DNA of 64,000 nt from Pseudopithomyces maydicus (taxonomy: Eukaryota; Ascomycota; Dothideomycetes; Pleosporales; Didymosphaeriaceae). Positions 47,387 through 59,969 of this stretch are shown in pieces. Location of the stretch: NCBI GenBank assembly GCA_026873275.1, contig JANTUC010000016.1, positions 1,054,001 to 1,118,000 on the forward strand, written 5' to 3'. The notes beneath the pieces were generated by a model. It did no database searches, had not been told where the DNA came from, and saw only the letters and a program-made list of their open reading frames with translations. How positions within the stretch are numbered: position 1 is the first letter of the stretch; each line of letters starts with the position of its first letter. A program made the translations under genes and the position numbers.

Positions 47387-48792
47387 ATGCGCATGATGAG
47401 GGAACACCTTTCCACGCCTGATCCACCGTCCAGCGACTCTGCCACGACGACAGCAGTGAACAGCCCGGCGACGGACCAATTCCCGCAAGACACACGAACA
47501 ACAGATAATCAAGTTCCCGCGACAACTGTCCCTCCTCGTCGCAGTGGTCCTGAACGTGAGGCTGAACTGTCTCCGGATTCTGTCGAAGGATGGCCTCAGC
47601 TGGCGCAATTTATGGCGCAAACCCCCGATCTCGCTGTTTTTCCTCGATTTCGAGACCTTCAAATTAAGAGCTTGTTGTATTATCAGTGCGAACTCAAAAA
47701 TCTCCGCAAACAACTGCATGATTTGGAATTTGTAGATGTAGGAAAGCGCAAAAGATACAATCAGTATGCAGATGACTTGATGGAAGACGGCATCGAATCA
47801 GATCAGTACCAAAAGATAGAAGAGATCAGAACTGTTCTGAAAAAGTACAGTAAGCTCTACAACATATAATCAACTTTGATGAACTTAGCTGACGATATAT
47901 ATCCAGACAAGGCCCTACTGCAATACTCTCAAATCTGCGCATTACCAGATCCTGAGGCCTTCAACATGCGTACCCTACGGAGGTGGCTCGTAGACCCACT
48001 GTGCGCAAATTGGAAAGTTAGAGACTACAACGATGCGGTTATGACAACCTGGGGCGCGCTAAACAATCATCCATACGATAAGGACAAGAGCCTCTGGTCA
48101 CAATTCCGTAGCGTTATCTGGGGTCTCATCTGGATGAAAAGACCGCCGAAGACTATATATGACGCAGACCTAGCACTGGCCCAGCCCAAAGCACAGGTAG
48201 ATGGATTGACGCATTGGTGGGCATCCGAGCTGATACCTTTTGTGAAAGCACTAAAGGAATGGAGGTGGAATGAAAGGACGCCGGATGTCGAGGAGAGCTC
48301 AGATAATAGCTCAAATAATAGCTCAGACAGTGAGACGAGATCTGTTGATTCTGTAGCACCGTTTGCGAGCGAGGTTAAAAAGGAAAAGACGCTGGAATCC
48401 TGGTCCGAAGACAGCGCTTTGAGATTGACGTCCGGGATATCGACGGTCGTTGCGTGTCTCTTGCCGGTGATCGCCATATCTGTTCTCTCGCAGCTTGAGG
48501 GTCTCAGAAACTTGCTTATCTGCCTTGCTGGGTTCTCGCTGCTCTTTGCTGTGGGGCTGATAGCGTTGACGCAGGGGACGAGTAAAAGGACGGAGGTCTT
48601 CGCAGCTACTGCGGCGTGAGTAGCCAGTTTTCTGACAACGTGTTGATTGAATGCTAATGGGAATTTAGGTTCTCGGCAGTTATGGTGGTGTTCATATCGG
48701 ACCCGTCGCCGACTGTTATTCAGATGCCTCCGGGCTCGGTCATGCCTTCCGTATCGCCCAGTGCGGTCATATCGATGCTGCCAACCCCGTGA
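47387..48792 (+). CDS. DUF6594-type fungal membrane protein
   Basis: Three exons: 47387-47849, 47907-48615 and 48669-48792; introns of 57 and 53 nt. The product is 431 residues. The ATG at 47387 is the first in frame; earlier codons reach only a GTG. A Ser/Thr/Pro-rich N-terminus is followed by the family block WPQLAQFMA...FPRFRDLQIKSLLYYQCELKNL, typical of DUF6594 proteins. A mid part with WWASELIP and a Ser/Asn-rich linker precedes three hydrophobic helices near the C-terminus (TSGISTVVACLLPVIAISVL, LLICLAGFSLLFAVGLIAL and a third spliced across the last intron, ATAAFSAVMVVFIS). The family is common and expanded in Pezizomycotina; its function is unknown. Confidence 0.85.
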
Positions 48793-51700
48793 CGGATAGT
48801 CCGTCGTTCTTACCATTCGTAAATCGAGTGAAGCCGCTTGATCGCTGGTTTACCAGCATGCTCATTGACTGAGCAGCCGCGGGAGTGGATTTTATTCTTC
48901 TCAACTATTCCCTAATCTAACATCTCCAGCTTCCTATCATTAAGCACAGCAATCACCCTCATTTACTATCCTTTATTATACGGTATCACGAACCTTTTTG
49001 ATTGTCCACCATTTCATACGTTGATTACGAACAGTCTTTCCCAGAAGAAAAATCAACGAAGTTCAATGAATCGCACGTGAGCATGCTCCAACCTTAGGTT
49101 CCAAGGTTCACCCTCTCATCATTCTCATTATCTCGCCCATATTTTAGACCTTCCCTAGTACACCGGTTTACACGAACCACATATCATTGATTTTCTATTC
49201 AGCTGCTGTCATTACAACCTGGTCGATGCAATAATAACGTTTACGGGATATTCCAACATGCTCTGCGCTGTCTTATCATCGTATCGTGATCGACCTCAAC
49301 AGCCGAACGGCAAATAAAGCGCAACGGTATTCATCAAATACGGGCGCACCAAGACCCAACACACCCCTTCATCTTGTTTATTTTTACCATCACCATCCCT
49401 TGCTTGCGCATACTCTACTGTGCTCTTATCCGTTTATAGATGCATTACGTTGAACTTACTAATTTGGTTTTTGTGATTATAATCGAGTCAGGTCATTCAC
49501 CACGATAACGAGATAGCACTCGTATAGCCAATGCAGCCGGTGGCAGTCCGGGCGGAGACACTGTGGCTGGTAGCCCAATAAACCAGCAATACGAGGGGCG
49601 GCGGCATGTGGCAGTGCAGTCGTATGCATGTGAAACAAACCAGAGCAAGCACGATACGGGATCGCGGATTGAATGGCTCGTATCATGCAAGGTACTCGCT
49701 GTCCGTGGCCGTGTAGTTATATTGGGTTCGTGTAGACTACACGCCGCTGTGGTTCTGCAGACGGTGCGATGCACAGCCACATGGTGGAGTGGAGAGGCGT
49801 CGGCTACATACATACGTAAAAGAGCGTGATGTATGTATGTATCGGAGGGCGTGAGTTGACTCGCAGCTGCCGACGCGCTCTTGATTCCCTGCCGTGGATA
49901 TTGATTCTGCAGAGACATGACGTGTTAGGCACCGGCGGATGGTCGCTTGGTGGAGTTGGCCTGACGACGTACCTGGAATGTTACATCGTGACATGAGCAG
50001 GGCCTGTCCTATTGGAATACACCAGTCCGGGAAGAGATGCGCTGCAGACATTGGTTATAGTGGCGCCCGCGAGTTGGAACAGGGTCGCAACGTGCGTCAT
50101 CCCACTGTTGACACCGACGGACTGGTAACACGAGGCGCCAAGGTCGGTATAGCCAGCCGTGAAGGATGTCGCACGTGGCTATGATGACGGGCCCGAGGGC
50201 TTGCTACTCAGGTACTCGATGGTTTTGCGCGTCAGACTACGTCCAAAACGTTGCCATGTTGTTGCCAGACTAGCTCTTAACGTGGTGGCCGTGGCCGTGC
50301 GGCGTGCGATTGAAGCATGGGGGCTCAGCGCTGGCATCGCAGTGCACCCAGCGAGGTAAGCGCGTCGATAGAGGTGGACAGAGACTGCGAGACCAGAGGT
50401 ATCCAGCAACCCACACACGATGCTTGCGGGTGCTAATAATGGAAACGGGCGCAGATGGGGGGCTATCAGGTGGGCTCTTATCGGCAGATTGGATCGCAGG
50501 GTCAGCTACGACTACGTGAGATGCACTGTACAGTGCACCTTCTCTGTCGCCGGGGGTTGTAATTGGCAATCGGCAGCAGAGCGGATGGGCTGTGGGTGAG
50601 CACCATGGACCGCCAGCTGGTCTGGGGCTGATTATGAGGTCAGTCGTTGCAGGCGGTGGGTGAGATGAGCTGCTCTGTAATGCTGGGGAGCGAACCCCGC
50701 AGAACGGATGCGGCCCTGCCAAGTTTGGTGCCAGCGCCCCCCTGGCACCGAGCACTTCACGATGCGGACAGGTAGCTGTGGCATAGTATTGACTGTGCTG
50801 CAAAGGGCCCAAGGCTGGGTCCGGCCTGGGGCGCATGGGGCCAGCGATGAGCAGGAGGTCCAACGTCAGCCACCTCCATCACCGCGACGATTGGTGCACG
50901 TGGAGTGGTCGGGGGTCGGTCGCGTGGAGGCCAGGGGCGGAGGTGGTGTCTCTCCCCAGGCGGGCGTGGATGCCGGTCGACGATGCATATCCGCAGAGGA
51001 GCTTGCTTGCTGCTTGCTGCTTGCTGCGCGGTGGGCGTGTTGGGCGGCGCGAGGCGGAGCACCTGGGCAGTCGACACGACGTCCCCCTTTGCATCGCAGG
51101 CGCTCCTGTCGGCTGCGGGTGGGTTTTGAAACCGGCCGGAATCCACTCAAAAAGGCGCTTCCTCCCTCCCAGCGCTTGCGAGAGCGGTATTCAGCCAGTC
51201 AAGCGGCCCATCCAGCACATCCAGCCAGTCAAGCGGGGTGGATCGAGGCCTGCGCCGCAACACACAGTCCCTCTGCATACAGAACAGTGCCCGCCCGCCC
51301 GCTCGCGGCGTCGACTCCCACGCTCGTTTGCGCCCTTCCGGAGGCGGTTCCGCGCATTGGACCTGACGCTGTGATTCACGTGCGTTGGCTGCTGTCACAG
51401 GCTGTTATCCATTCCTCTTCCCGGCAAGCCTCGTCCGCACGCGCCATCCGCCTCCACCACGACCTCGAGCCCCTCGCCGGCCGGCTGCTCTGAAACCGCC
51501 TGTTGCTTTTGCGTGTAGCAAGCAACAAGACGTCGACACCTGCCTCCCAGGACCCAAGCCCAGCCAGCCGCCCGCCGTCCGCGCCAGTCCAGGGTGCCCG
51601 CCCGCCTGCATCTTCCCGCCGCTGCACCTCTAGTCCCATCGTGACTCGCGGCCGCCCACGTCACTTGATCATAGCGGCCTCGGCCTCGCCCACACACACG

Positions 51701-52119
51701 CCATCCCATCTCGTCCTGTCTGCTGCAAGTAGCGTGAACCGCGGAAGAGTCGGTCAAGTCCTTCGGCTGACGGCAGCTAACCCGCCCCGCTGGGACCACG
51801 CAGAGAGCAACGTGCAAGCAACCTCCCCTCGACACGCGCCGCCGCGAGCCCTGAGAAACCAGTGCAAGCAGCCTCCTCCCCCCGGCCAGCCGAACCCAGC
51901 GCCAGATCCGCCTGGCCCGCCCGCGTCACCTCTTGCTCGAGCCCTCTCCAGCCCTGCGTCACAGGCCGCCCCTCGACACCGCTCGCCTGACCCACCCCCT
52001 CGCCCCCTCCCCCCAGAGAGAGCTCTCTAGCGGAACGCGCCCACCACCACCACCACCACCAAGACACTTACATGCAGCACCCCGCACACCCCGACGCCCC
52101 CGAGTCGACGTCCAGCGCC
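48793..52119. other. Gene-free stretch and long 5' region of the MAPKK gene
   Basis: About 3.3 kb. The left part is AT-rich; from 50.6 kb it becomes C/G-rich, with long pseudo-ORFs on both strands that have no domain. A CCA repeat at 52041-52060 lies just upstream of the kinase start and is probably in its 5' UTR. Confidence 0.5.
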
Positions 52120-53710
52120 ATGTCCTCGCCCGCACCGCTCCTCCGCCCGCCTATCCCAGGCGCCCGCTCTCAGGGCGGCGCCCGCACCCCTCGACTGGGC
52201 CTCTCGATCCCCCCTCACCCCACGCTCGCCCTGTCGTGAACGGTACGAGCGATGGCCTGACCCTCCAGAAACCCCAACCGCCCCGATTACACCTCTCCAC
52301 GCCCATGGGCACTAGCCACACCCCGCAGGAAGGCCGTGCTCGACCCGCCGTCCCTCCATTACAAATCGGCCTCCCCTCAGGCGTCTCTGCAAACGACAGC
52401 GCGCATTCGCGATCTGCCAGCTTCGAGGTCCAAACCAATGGATCCGCTTCCTCGTACAACATTGGCTTCCCGGGCCTCCACAGGGGCTCGGACCCAATCT
52501 CGGCGATATCGGGTGGAAGCGAGAGTGCTCCATCCATGGAGCGGGAGAACAGCAGCCAACCCCTTCCAGATTTGGAAGAGCTAGCTGCTAAGAAGGGCGC
52601 GCCCTTGGACGTTGAAGATCTCGACGATTTGGGCTTTAAAGCAGCCTCGGCAAGAAACTTGATCGAAGAAAAGGACAACCTGGGAGAAGGTGCCGGAGGT
52701 GCTGTGACAAAGTGTGTTCTCAAGGGTGGAAAGACTGTGTTTGCTCTCAAGGTGCGTCTCCGTCCTATTAAAAATTTGCCCGAAATATTGTTAGCTGACT
52801 GCCTCGCTAGATCATCACAACAAACCCCGATCCCGACGTAAAGAAGCAGATTGTGCGCGAACTCAACTTTAACCGAGAATGCGCCAGTGACCATATTTGC
52901 CGGTACTATGGTGCCTTCGTGGACGACAGCACCGGGACCATCAGCATTGCCATGGAGTTTTGCGAAGGTGGATCATTGGACTCTGTGTATCGCGAGGTCA
53001 AGAAGCTGGGCGGCCGAACTGGAGAAAAGGTGCTTGGAAAGGTGGCCGAGGGCGTTCTCAACGGTCTCACCTACCTTCATGCTCGCCGCATCATCCACCG
53101 CGACATCAAACCGAGCAACATCCTGCTCTGCCGCAATGGACAGGTCAAGCTATGCGACTTTGGTGTCTCTGGCGAATTCGGCACTAAAGGTGACGCCAAC
53201 ACCTTCATTGGAACTTCGTACTACATGGCACCGGAGCGCATCACTGGACAGAGCTACACCATTACGAGTGATGTCTGGAGTTTGGGCGTCACGCTGCTGG
53301 AAGTGGCGCAGCATCGATTCCCGTTCCCTGCCGATGGAACCGAAATGAACCCTCGCGCTGGACTGATCGATCTGTTGACATACATTGTGCGGCAACCGAT
53401 TCCTAAGCTTAAAGACGAACCCGAGAACGGTATCCGATGGTCTGAGAACTTCAAGTACTTTATTGAGTGTTGGTGAGTCAACAGCCCACGTGATGCATCG
53501 AGACTGGTGTCTACTGCGAATTCCGCAGTCACGATGAGTCAACTTTGTATGCGTTGTGATGCATTGCTAACGAGAGACAGTCTTGAGAAAGAACCGCCCC
53601 GACGCGCTTCGCCTTGGCGTATGCTGGACCACCCATGGATGCTTGAGATGAAGACGAAGAAAGTCAACATGGGCCACTTCCTCAAACAAGTATGGGACTG
53701 GAAGGATTAG
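52120..53710 (+). CDS. MKK2: MAP kinase kinase of the cell-wall-integrity pathway (Mkk1/2, MkkA type), one frame break
   Basis: Three exons: 52120-52751, 52811-53472 and 53581-53710; introns of 59 and 108 nt. The N-terminus SSPAPLLRPPIPGAR is characteristic of Mkk2/MkkA. The frame then slips at the C6 run 52209-52214; one more C continues IPPSPHARPVVNGT and gives 474 residues overall. Kinase motifs: GEGAGGAV glycine loop, VFALK lysine (about 211), HRDIKPSN (about 307), DFG (about 327), the activation segment GTKGDANTFIGT whose Thr residues are expected phosphosites of the Bck1-type MAPKKK, and APERITGQSYTITSDVWSLG. The C-terminus VKQVWDWKD-like matches the family. It acts in the cytoplasm between Bck1 and Mpk1/Slt2. 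The identity of the subfamily is strong; the defect is most likely a consensus error. Confidence 0.92.
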
Positions 53711-54484
53711 GCGGCTTCACTTTACGATGCAGTGATTTTTGATTCAGCGAGCGACACGTTCAAATCAATTCTTGGAGCCAGACCTAGGGTCGCGTGCTGG
53801 GCATAGACTAGGGCAAGACGGCACATTTTTGAAACACATTCGAAGGGTTTGACAGAGGAAGACATCATCATCGGCATGCATGGGCTATTGGGCATGGAGT
53901 AGGAGTTCCAACATGGCATAATGGCTTGCTTACGAGCATTGAACGAGAGAATGGAAAGGGTGGGGATGTGCTGGACCGGGGCTGATGAGCACATGAAGAG
54001 GGCATCTGGAGGGCGTTGTTGCTCTATCCTGGCATGCCAACCGTATATTCTGGAAGCAGGATACCCTAAAGTAAGAAACCAATACAAGATCGGGAATCGA
54101 CTGGGTGGATCTTGTGCACTGTGATGCTATGAAAAAATGAGCTTGGCCCCTATTATCACGAGCATTCAAGAATGTTTGATGTGTCCCCATGTGGGCAAGC
54201 TTGCAGAGGCAATGCGATGGCGGGGTGCATCGGAGAAACAGTCGGGCCGCTTCGTTTTTCCGATACGGCCAACTGAATCGGAATTGAGTCAGAAGAACGA
54301 CTGAGTCAACTCACGACGTGCGCCGCAACACATCTGGCGTGCTAATTCCGGTGCTCGTAGCCCCGTTTGCATTTCAAGATATCTGGTCCTAGGACATTTC
54401 CCACGGATCGAGCCCTCCGTAGCGTTCTCGACTACCCCACCACGCGCCTGCTGCCCCGCGCACAGCAACAGTAAACAGCCCACC
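53711..54484. other. Intergenic region
   Basis: 774 bp between the MAPKK stop and the PheRS beta start, holding the terminator of one gene and the promoter of the next. No supported ORF. Confidence 0.6.
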
Positions 54485-56463
54485 ATGCCTACCATCACCG
54501 TAGATAAGGCGGCCCTCTTCAAGGAGCTCGGAAGAGAATACACAACCGAAGAGTTCGACGAATTATGCTTCGAGTTCGGCATCGAGTTGGACGAGGATAC
54601 GAGCCAGAGCACCAAGCCTGAAGACCTGGCGCAGCCACCACAGCTCAAGATTGAGATACCCGCGAACCGATATGACATGCTCTGTTTCGAGGGAATTGCT
54701 CTCAACCTGAGAGTCTTCTTGGAGAAGCAGCAGCTGCCTAAGTGGACACTTACCCCTCCTAAGTCTGGGGAGCTCGAGACCATCACAGTAAAGGAAGAGG
54801 TTCGTCAGCGGATATGGGGCTACGCTGTAGTACAGAAGAGGCTGATTATGCTATAGACAACGAAGATCCGACCACTGATCTCCGGTGTTGTGTTGCGGAA
54901 CATCAAGTTCACCCAGGAGCGCTATGACTCCTTCATCGCGTTGCAGGACAAACTCCACCAGAACCTGGCGCGACAGAGGACATTGGTATCAATTGGGACG
55001 CACGATCTCGACAGTATGACTTTCATGGAAGCATTGGGATCGTGGTGCTAACAGCATGCAGCGATCAAGGGTCCTTTCACATACGAAGCTCTTGCGCCCG
55101 AAGAGATCAAGTTCGTCCCTCTGAACCAGACCAAGGAACTGAACGGCAAAGAGCTCATGGAGTTCTACGACGTATGGATTCTTTTCTCGTATCCTTTTCT
55201 AGGCTGACACGCAACAGAAAGACAAGCACCTCGGCCGCTACCTGCACATCATCAGGGACTCGCCTGTCTACCCCGTAATCTACGATTCGAACCGTACTGT
55301 TCTCTCGTTGCCGCCCATAATCAACGGAAACCACAGCAAGATCACCCTCAACACGAAGAACGTCTTGATTGAGATCACCGCGTTGGATAAGACAAAGGTC
55401 GAGATTGTCAACCACATTTTGGTCGCCATGTTCGCTGGATACGCAGAGACAATAGAGCCGATCAAGATCGTCTCGCCGCACAACAACGAGTCAAGAGACG
55501 CACCCGATCTTGCGCCGCGCCAAATGCCGACCGAGGTCGACTACCTGAACCAGGTCACTGGTCTCGACCTGGGCCCGGAGGATATTGCGAAGATGCTGGC
55601 TAAGATGGGATACGACGTTGCACAATCAAATTCAGACAAGAACATCCTTGACGTTGCGGTCCCCATCAACAGGGCAGATGTACTCCACCAGGCCGATATC
55701 ATGGAGGACTACGCTATCGCATATGGCTTCAACAAGCTTCCCCGCTTCTACCCTAACAAATCTTCCGCCGTCGCTGCACCCTTACCCATCAACAAACTCG
55801 CCGATATCGTCCGTCTCGAATCCGCGTCAGCCGGGTGGACCGAGGTCCTTCCTCTGATTCTCTGCTCGCACGAGGAGAACTTCGAATGGTTGAACCGCAA
55901 GGACGACGGCAACACAGCTATCAAGCTTGCCAATCCCAAGACCGCAGAATACCAACTCGTCCGCACATCACTGCTTCCCGGTCTGCTGAAGACAATCAGC
56001 TCGAACCGACACCACGCTGTGCCGATCAAGGTCTTCGAAGTCAGCGATGTTGGTTTCAAGGATGAGTCGGCTGAGAGGAAGTCCAGGAACGAGAGGCATT
56101 TCGGAGCCGCCATCATGGGGAAGACGAGCGGCTTCGAGCAGGTGCATGGGCTGTTGGACAGACTTATGCTCATGCTGAGGTCGAACTTCAAGTTCAACGA
56201 TAAGGCGCTGAAGAACCAGAGCTCCGAGTACTGGATCGAGGAAGTTAATGGTAAGGTCCTGAGATGATGCTAGAAGTTCCATCGCTAACGTGTGTATAGA
56301 TTCGACGTTCTTGCAGGGCCACTCTGCGGCCATCAAGGTCAACATCGCCGGCAAGATCCACACCATCGGCGTGTTCGGCATCCTCCACCCTTCGGTGCTG
56401 CAGAAGTTCGAGCTCCCGTACCCCGTCAGCACGGTCGAGTTCAACCTGGAGGTCTTCATGTAG
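54485..56463 (+). CDS. FRS1: Cytosolic phenylalanyl-tRNA synthetase beta subunit
   Basis: Five exons: 54485-54799, 54857-55013, 55062-55171, 55218-56250 and 56300-56463; introns of 57, 48, 46 and 49 nt. The product is 592 residues, the normal eukaryotic length. The start MPTITVDKAALFKELGREYTTEEFDELCFEFG is the conserved N-terminus of cytosolic PheRS beta. Further family blocks are IPANRYDMLCFEGIA, the B3/4 editing-region segment, IIRDSPVYPVIYDSN, INRADVLHQADIMEDYAIAYG, PLILCSHEEN, LLPGLLKTISSNRHHAVPIKVFE and HSAAIKV... FGILHPSVLQKFELPYPVS near the end. With the alpha subunit it forms the (alpha-beta)2 enzyme that charges tRNA-Phe; beta carries editing and tRNA binding. All splices preserve frame, so this gene is intact. 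Confidence 0.95.
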
Positions 56464-56641
56464 AAAAGAGGCGGAACACGTCTTTGGCCCAGAGCGCTCA
56501 TGTTCACGTAAGATAGATACCTCGCCTTTGTACGAAATTCACATACAAAAGCCGATCCCAATAGCGGCATTGATCACGACGTAATCCTGTCCATCCACCC
56601 ACCATCCACCCTCCCCACCGTCTCCGTATCCCCTTTCTAGA
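56464..56641. other. Short gap between convergent genes
   Basis: 178 bp separate the converging stops of FRS1 and the dehydratase-like gene; the 3' UTRs probably touch or overlap. Confidence 0.6.
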
Positions 56642-57880
56642 TCACAAACTCTCCCTCTCCAGAGCAACCCGCCCCATAACCCCCGTCCCACCTAGGCAAT
56701 TCACATACTCAAACCGCGCATCCCCCTTCCCAATCACACTAACCTCATGCCACGTCCTCAACATTCTGCCCTCCCTGAAGCGTTTATAATGCGCCATCGC
56801 CCCGCCCCAGATCCGCAAATGACTCCCGTGCGCCCGCGCCCAGCGCTCCAAATCCTCTAAGTTCTGAAAGAACCCCGCGCCGCACGTTTCGCGCCCATCG
56901 CCGGGGTGGACAGCGCCGTTCTGGTCGAGAGTTACGTTGCGGAGGTACCGGATGCAGAGACACCCCGTCTCCTCGCTGTTCTCGCTCAAGTACGCGAGGC
57001 CCTTCCGCAACGCGGGTTCGAGCTTCTCTTCGTACGCCGCGCACTCGGCTGCGCTGCAGCGAGACCAGTATTGGCCGCTGCGGATGTGCACGGTGTTGTG
57101 GGCGTTGGTGCCGTGGAGGATGGAGCCGAGGCCGCTGGTGTGGTTTTTCACTTTTACCTTCTTATGTACTGTTTCTTCGCCAGCGGTTCTCTTGCCTCTG
57201 GTCTCGTCCTCAGTCTCTTCTCCCTTTCCATCTCCCTCTCCCTCTCCTTTTCGCTCAAATAAATCCCACCCCGACTCCGGGATCCGATCCCGCGCCGCAC
57301 CCCAGTACGTTGCGATGTCGTGCTCGACCACCGTGGTCGAGGGTAGCCGTGCGAGGCCGGGGAGGTAGTCGTCTCCGCTGTAGTTGGTCTCGAGGTGGGA
57401 GGTGCGGGTTGTGAAGGATTCGAGCCAAAGGCCGAGGGCGAGGGTCGGGTGGGTGGTGGTTAGGGTGGTGTAGAGCGAGGGGAGGGAGATGGTAGGGAAG
57501 GGAGTTGGGGAGGAGAAGTAGAGGGTCCAGATTAAGGATTGAGGTGAGAGGGAAGAGTCGGAGCCGGAGTTTGGTTCCAAGTCTGATTTGGGGGGAGAGG
57601 TGGAAGTGAGAGTGGGAGTGGGGTCTGGTGGTAGATCGATCGAAGTGAAGGATTCGAGGGCCCCGGGATTGAGGGATTGCACGAGGGTGCCTATGGTTGA
57701 GATGGCGGATGTGAGTGCGGAGCGATCGGGTGTGGGAGAGTGAAGTTGGAGACCGAGGTAGATGGTGTGGATTTGGGATGTGGAGGGTGGTAGCTTGACT
57801 GTGTACCGGGGGATGGGGAGGGTGTGGTTTGGGGGTTTGCGCAAGGGGTACTTTCGCGGGGTGGGGATGGGGCAGGCCAT
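56642..57880 (-). CDS. Haem-containing aldoxime dehydratase-like protein
   Basis: Single exon of 412 residues with ATG at 57880. The C-terminal part contains GCLCIRYLRNVTLDQNG, ETCGAGFF, LEDLERWARAHGSHLRIW and MAHYKRF, matching the phenylacetaldoxime dehydratase (OxdB-type) family, in which haem b is bound and a His near the HxxIW-type segment is catalytic; His in SHLRIW is the candidate. The N-terminal half (TSIDLPPDPTP through about residue 150) is variable and Ser/Thr/Pro-rich, and a charged insertion (EGEGDGKGEETEDE-like) lies mid-protein. The family converts aldoximes to nitriles (R-CH=N-OH to R-CN plus water). The physiological substrate in this fungus is unknown. The exon is intact. 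Confidence 0.82.
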   Translation of the reverse strand: MACPIPTPRKYPLRKPPNHTLPIPRYTVKLPPSTSQIHTIYLGLQLHSPTPDRSALTSAISTIGTLVQSLNPGALESFTSIDLPPDPTPTLTSTSPPKSDLEPNSGSDSSLSPQSLIWTLYFSSPTPFPTISLPSLYTTLTTTHPTLALGLWLESFTTRTSHLETNYSGDDYLPGLARLPSTTVVEHDIATYWGAARDRIPESGWDLFERKGEGEGDGKGEETEDETRGKRTAGEETVHKKVKVKNHTSGLGSILHGTNAHNTVHIRSGQYWSRCSAAECAAYEEKLEPALRKGLAYLSENSEETGCLCIRYLRNVTLDQNGAVHPGDGRETCGAGFFQNLEDLERWARAHGSHLRIWGGAMAHYKRFREGRMLRTWHEVSVIGKGDARFEYVNCLGGTGVMGRVALERESL

Positions 57881-59672
57881 GTGGAGGTAGAGATTGTTGT
57901 GTTTTTTTTTTTTTTCGTTTCTTGATCTCTTGATCTTTTGATCTTTTTGATTTGGTGGAAGGATAGACGGGTGGTGTTGAATTCCGGATGGGAGCTGGAC
58001 TGTGTTTTACGGTATGTATTCGGTAATCAAGCAAGGTGTCCGGGATGAAGAGTCGGGCCAGGTCGCCAGATGTAATGGAAACTAAAGAGATGGGATGAGA
58101 CCTAGACTGGCTCGAACACCTTTACAATAATTTCTTTAGCGGGTAGATACCTAACCTTAGGAGTGTTTTTGAGGTTGACGACGATTGCGAATTGCTCTGA
58201 TATCGGTTCACGAATAAGCATTATATTGGCGTGCTTCTTACAGGCATAGGGAGAAAGAAGATAGGAGGCGCAAAATACCACGCTTTGGGATTTAATGTCT
58301 TTGACTGCTGATGAACGTTCGAGGGTCTGTGGATTTGTACTAGTTTTCTACGGCCGCGGTTCAGCCTGTGTATATGCGGATTATGCGGATAGTACGGATA
58401 ATGCGGGGTAATATCGGACGTGGCGTAATACGCACATTCGACATAAGTAGTGAACGAAGAGAACGACAGTATGAAGAGGATATTGATTTTCCAATATTAT
58501 ATGATGTGCTGAGCTCACTGAATAATTGTTAGCGATGCGGTTAACTCAAACCGCGCATCCTGTATTACGGAAGATCGCAATTTTGTGTGTCGTCTAATAG
58601 GCTATATCTGCAAGTCTAAATAGCTGCGATAGTTTGGAACGGTAGACCTACACCTGCTCCTTGATACTCTGCCTGTCCCTTTACACGTGCGAACCCTGAC
58701 TTATTCTAACCTAAACTTTAAATATCCTGCCTTTATATATATTCTGAGGTAAGAACTAGAAGTAGAGAAACACCTTATCTACCCGTCTTATGGATAATAG
58801 GCTCTGCTTTCTAGGGAAAGAGCTACTAATCAACTACTTTATGATCTGTTCGTTATACTTGGAACCTTGATTCACGGCTCTATAGATGGAATGTTGATAT
58901 CATGAGCGGATATCGGTATCGGAGAGTAGGTATCGAGAACTCACCTATCGGTTGTTTGTCCGGAACACCACGTTCATATTATTGGTCTCGTGGATGGGGT
59001 ATAGGCTTGAATAGAAGCATTTGAGGTGGAATATGCCTGAGGAAATCGTTGCGTCAGGTTGCTATTATTAGGTATCAGGACGATCTGGGAAGGCTCTCAT
59101 GCGATGGTTGAACGTACTGACGTGAGTCCTAGATGCCGTCGCCACAGTCTTTGTACACCAGATCGGCATTCCCTTTCTTTATCAGACAGGAATTACTTCA
59201 GATTGAGCACGACTGTTCCGTTGAATATAGTTTCTACCAGTGTAAGATATTATAGCTAAAGGAGATCATGGTTTGTTATATTGAGCAGTGTGTGTGTGCC
59301 AGATGGCAGGTGACCTGGGGATTGATTTAAAGTACATCTGCCGCTTTTGACTTTTCGAAACGGAGAAACTTGAATCGTAACTGCCAATAGCTCTGTCTAC
59401 GCTGTCTCTGTGCTAGGTAATAATTGCCGGTCCTGCTCTAGCTTACCAGGCGACGTTTAAAGATGTGAATGTTTCTGCGGTCAACCGAAAAAGGTCTAGC
59501 GTGACTCTAGCGTTGTTTCCCTCTCACTTATCAAGGCAACTGCACTCATTCCTTTTATCTTCTATCTTCTCTTTCGCCTTTTTCTTTTTCGAGTTTTCGG
59601 TAGCTGGTCTCCGTATTGCGGTCGCCGCACGACTCCGCCTTCTGACAACAAATGCTTCGCTGGTTCGAGGCC

Positions 59673-59916
59673 CAGTTACCACCTGCCGGGCGCCTCCGGT
59701 CAAAGGCGAGCGTTAAATCTCAACTTCTCACATGTTCACACGTATGAGGAAAAACTCCGCCCGATTGTTTATCTTCTTTTCGATATCAATCAGTTCTGCC
59801 GCCAGCGGCATTCTTACACGCCAATCGGATGTATAGACACGTTGCCGATTTAGTCGGACCACCCCTACACCCGCCAGGGAACTCCTTGGGCGGAGTCTAT
59901 ATGTTTGGAGAAGCAC
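59673..59916. repeat. Direct repeat, copy 1 (about 244 bp)
   Basis: Begins CAGTTACCACCTGCCGGG and ends TTTGGAGAAGCAC. It pairs with copy 2 at 59970-60220. Shared blocks include CTGCCGCCAGCGGCATTCTT and GTATAGACACGTTGCCGATT, and many differences are transitions. Confidence 0.88.
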
Positions 59917-59969
59917 CTACGTACTACTGGATTCAGTTCATCATCTCAAGCGTTTCTCTTTGGACGACA

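Noticed and set aside
50708..51493. A 261-codon plus-strand frame in GC-rich sequence
   Set aside because: Overlaps several equally long frames on both strands with no domain, signal or splicing; typical of high-GC spurious ORFs.
57255..58034. A 259-codon minus-strand frame rich in His, Pro and Arg
   Set aside because: It overlaps the dehydratase-like gene in another frame and has the amino-acid bias of a shadow ORF.
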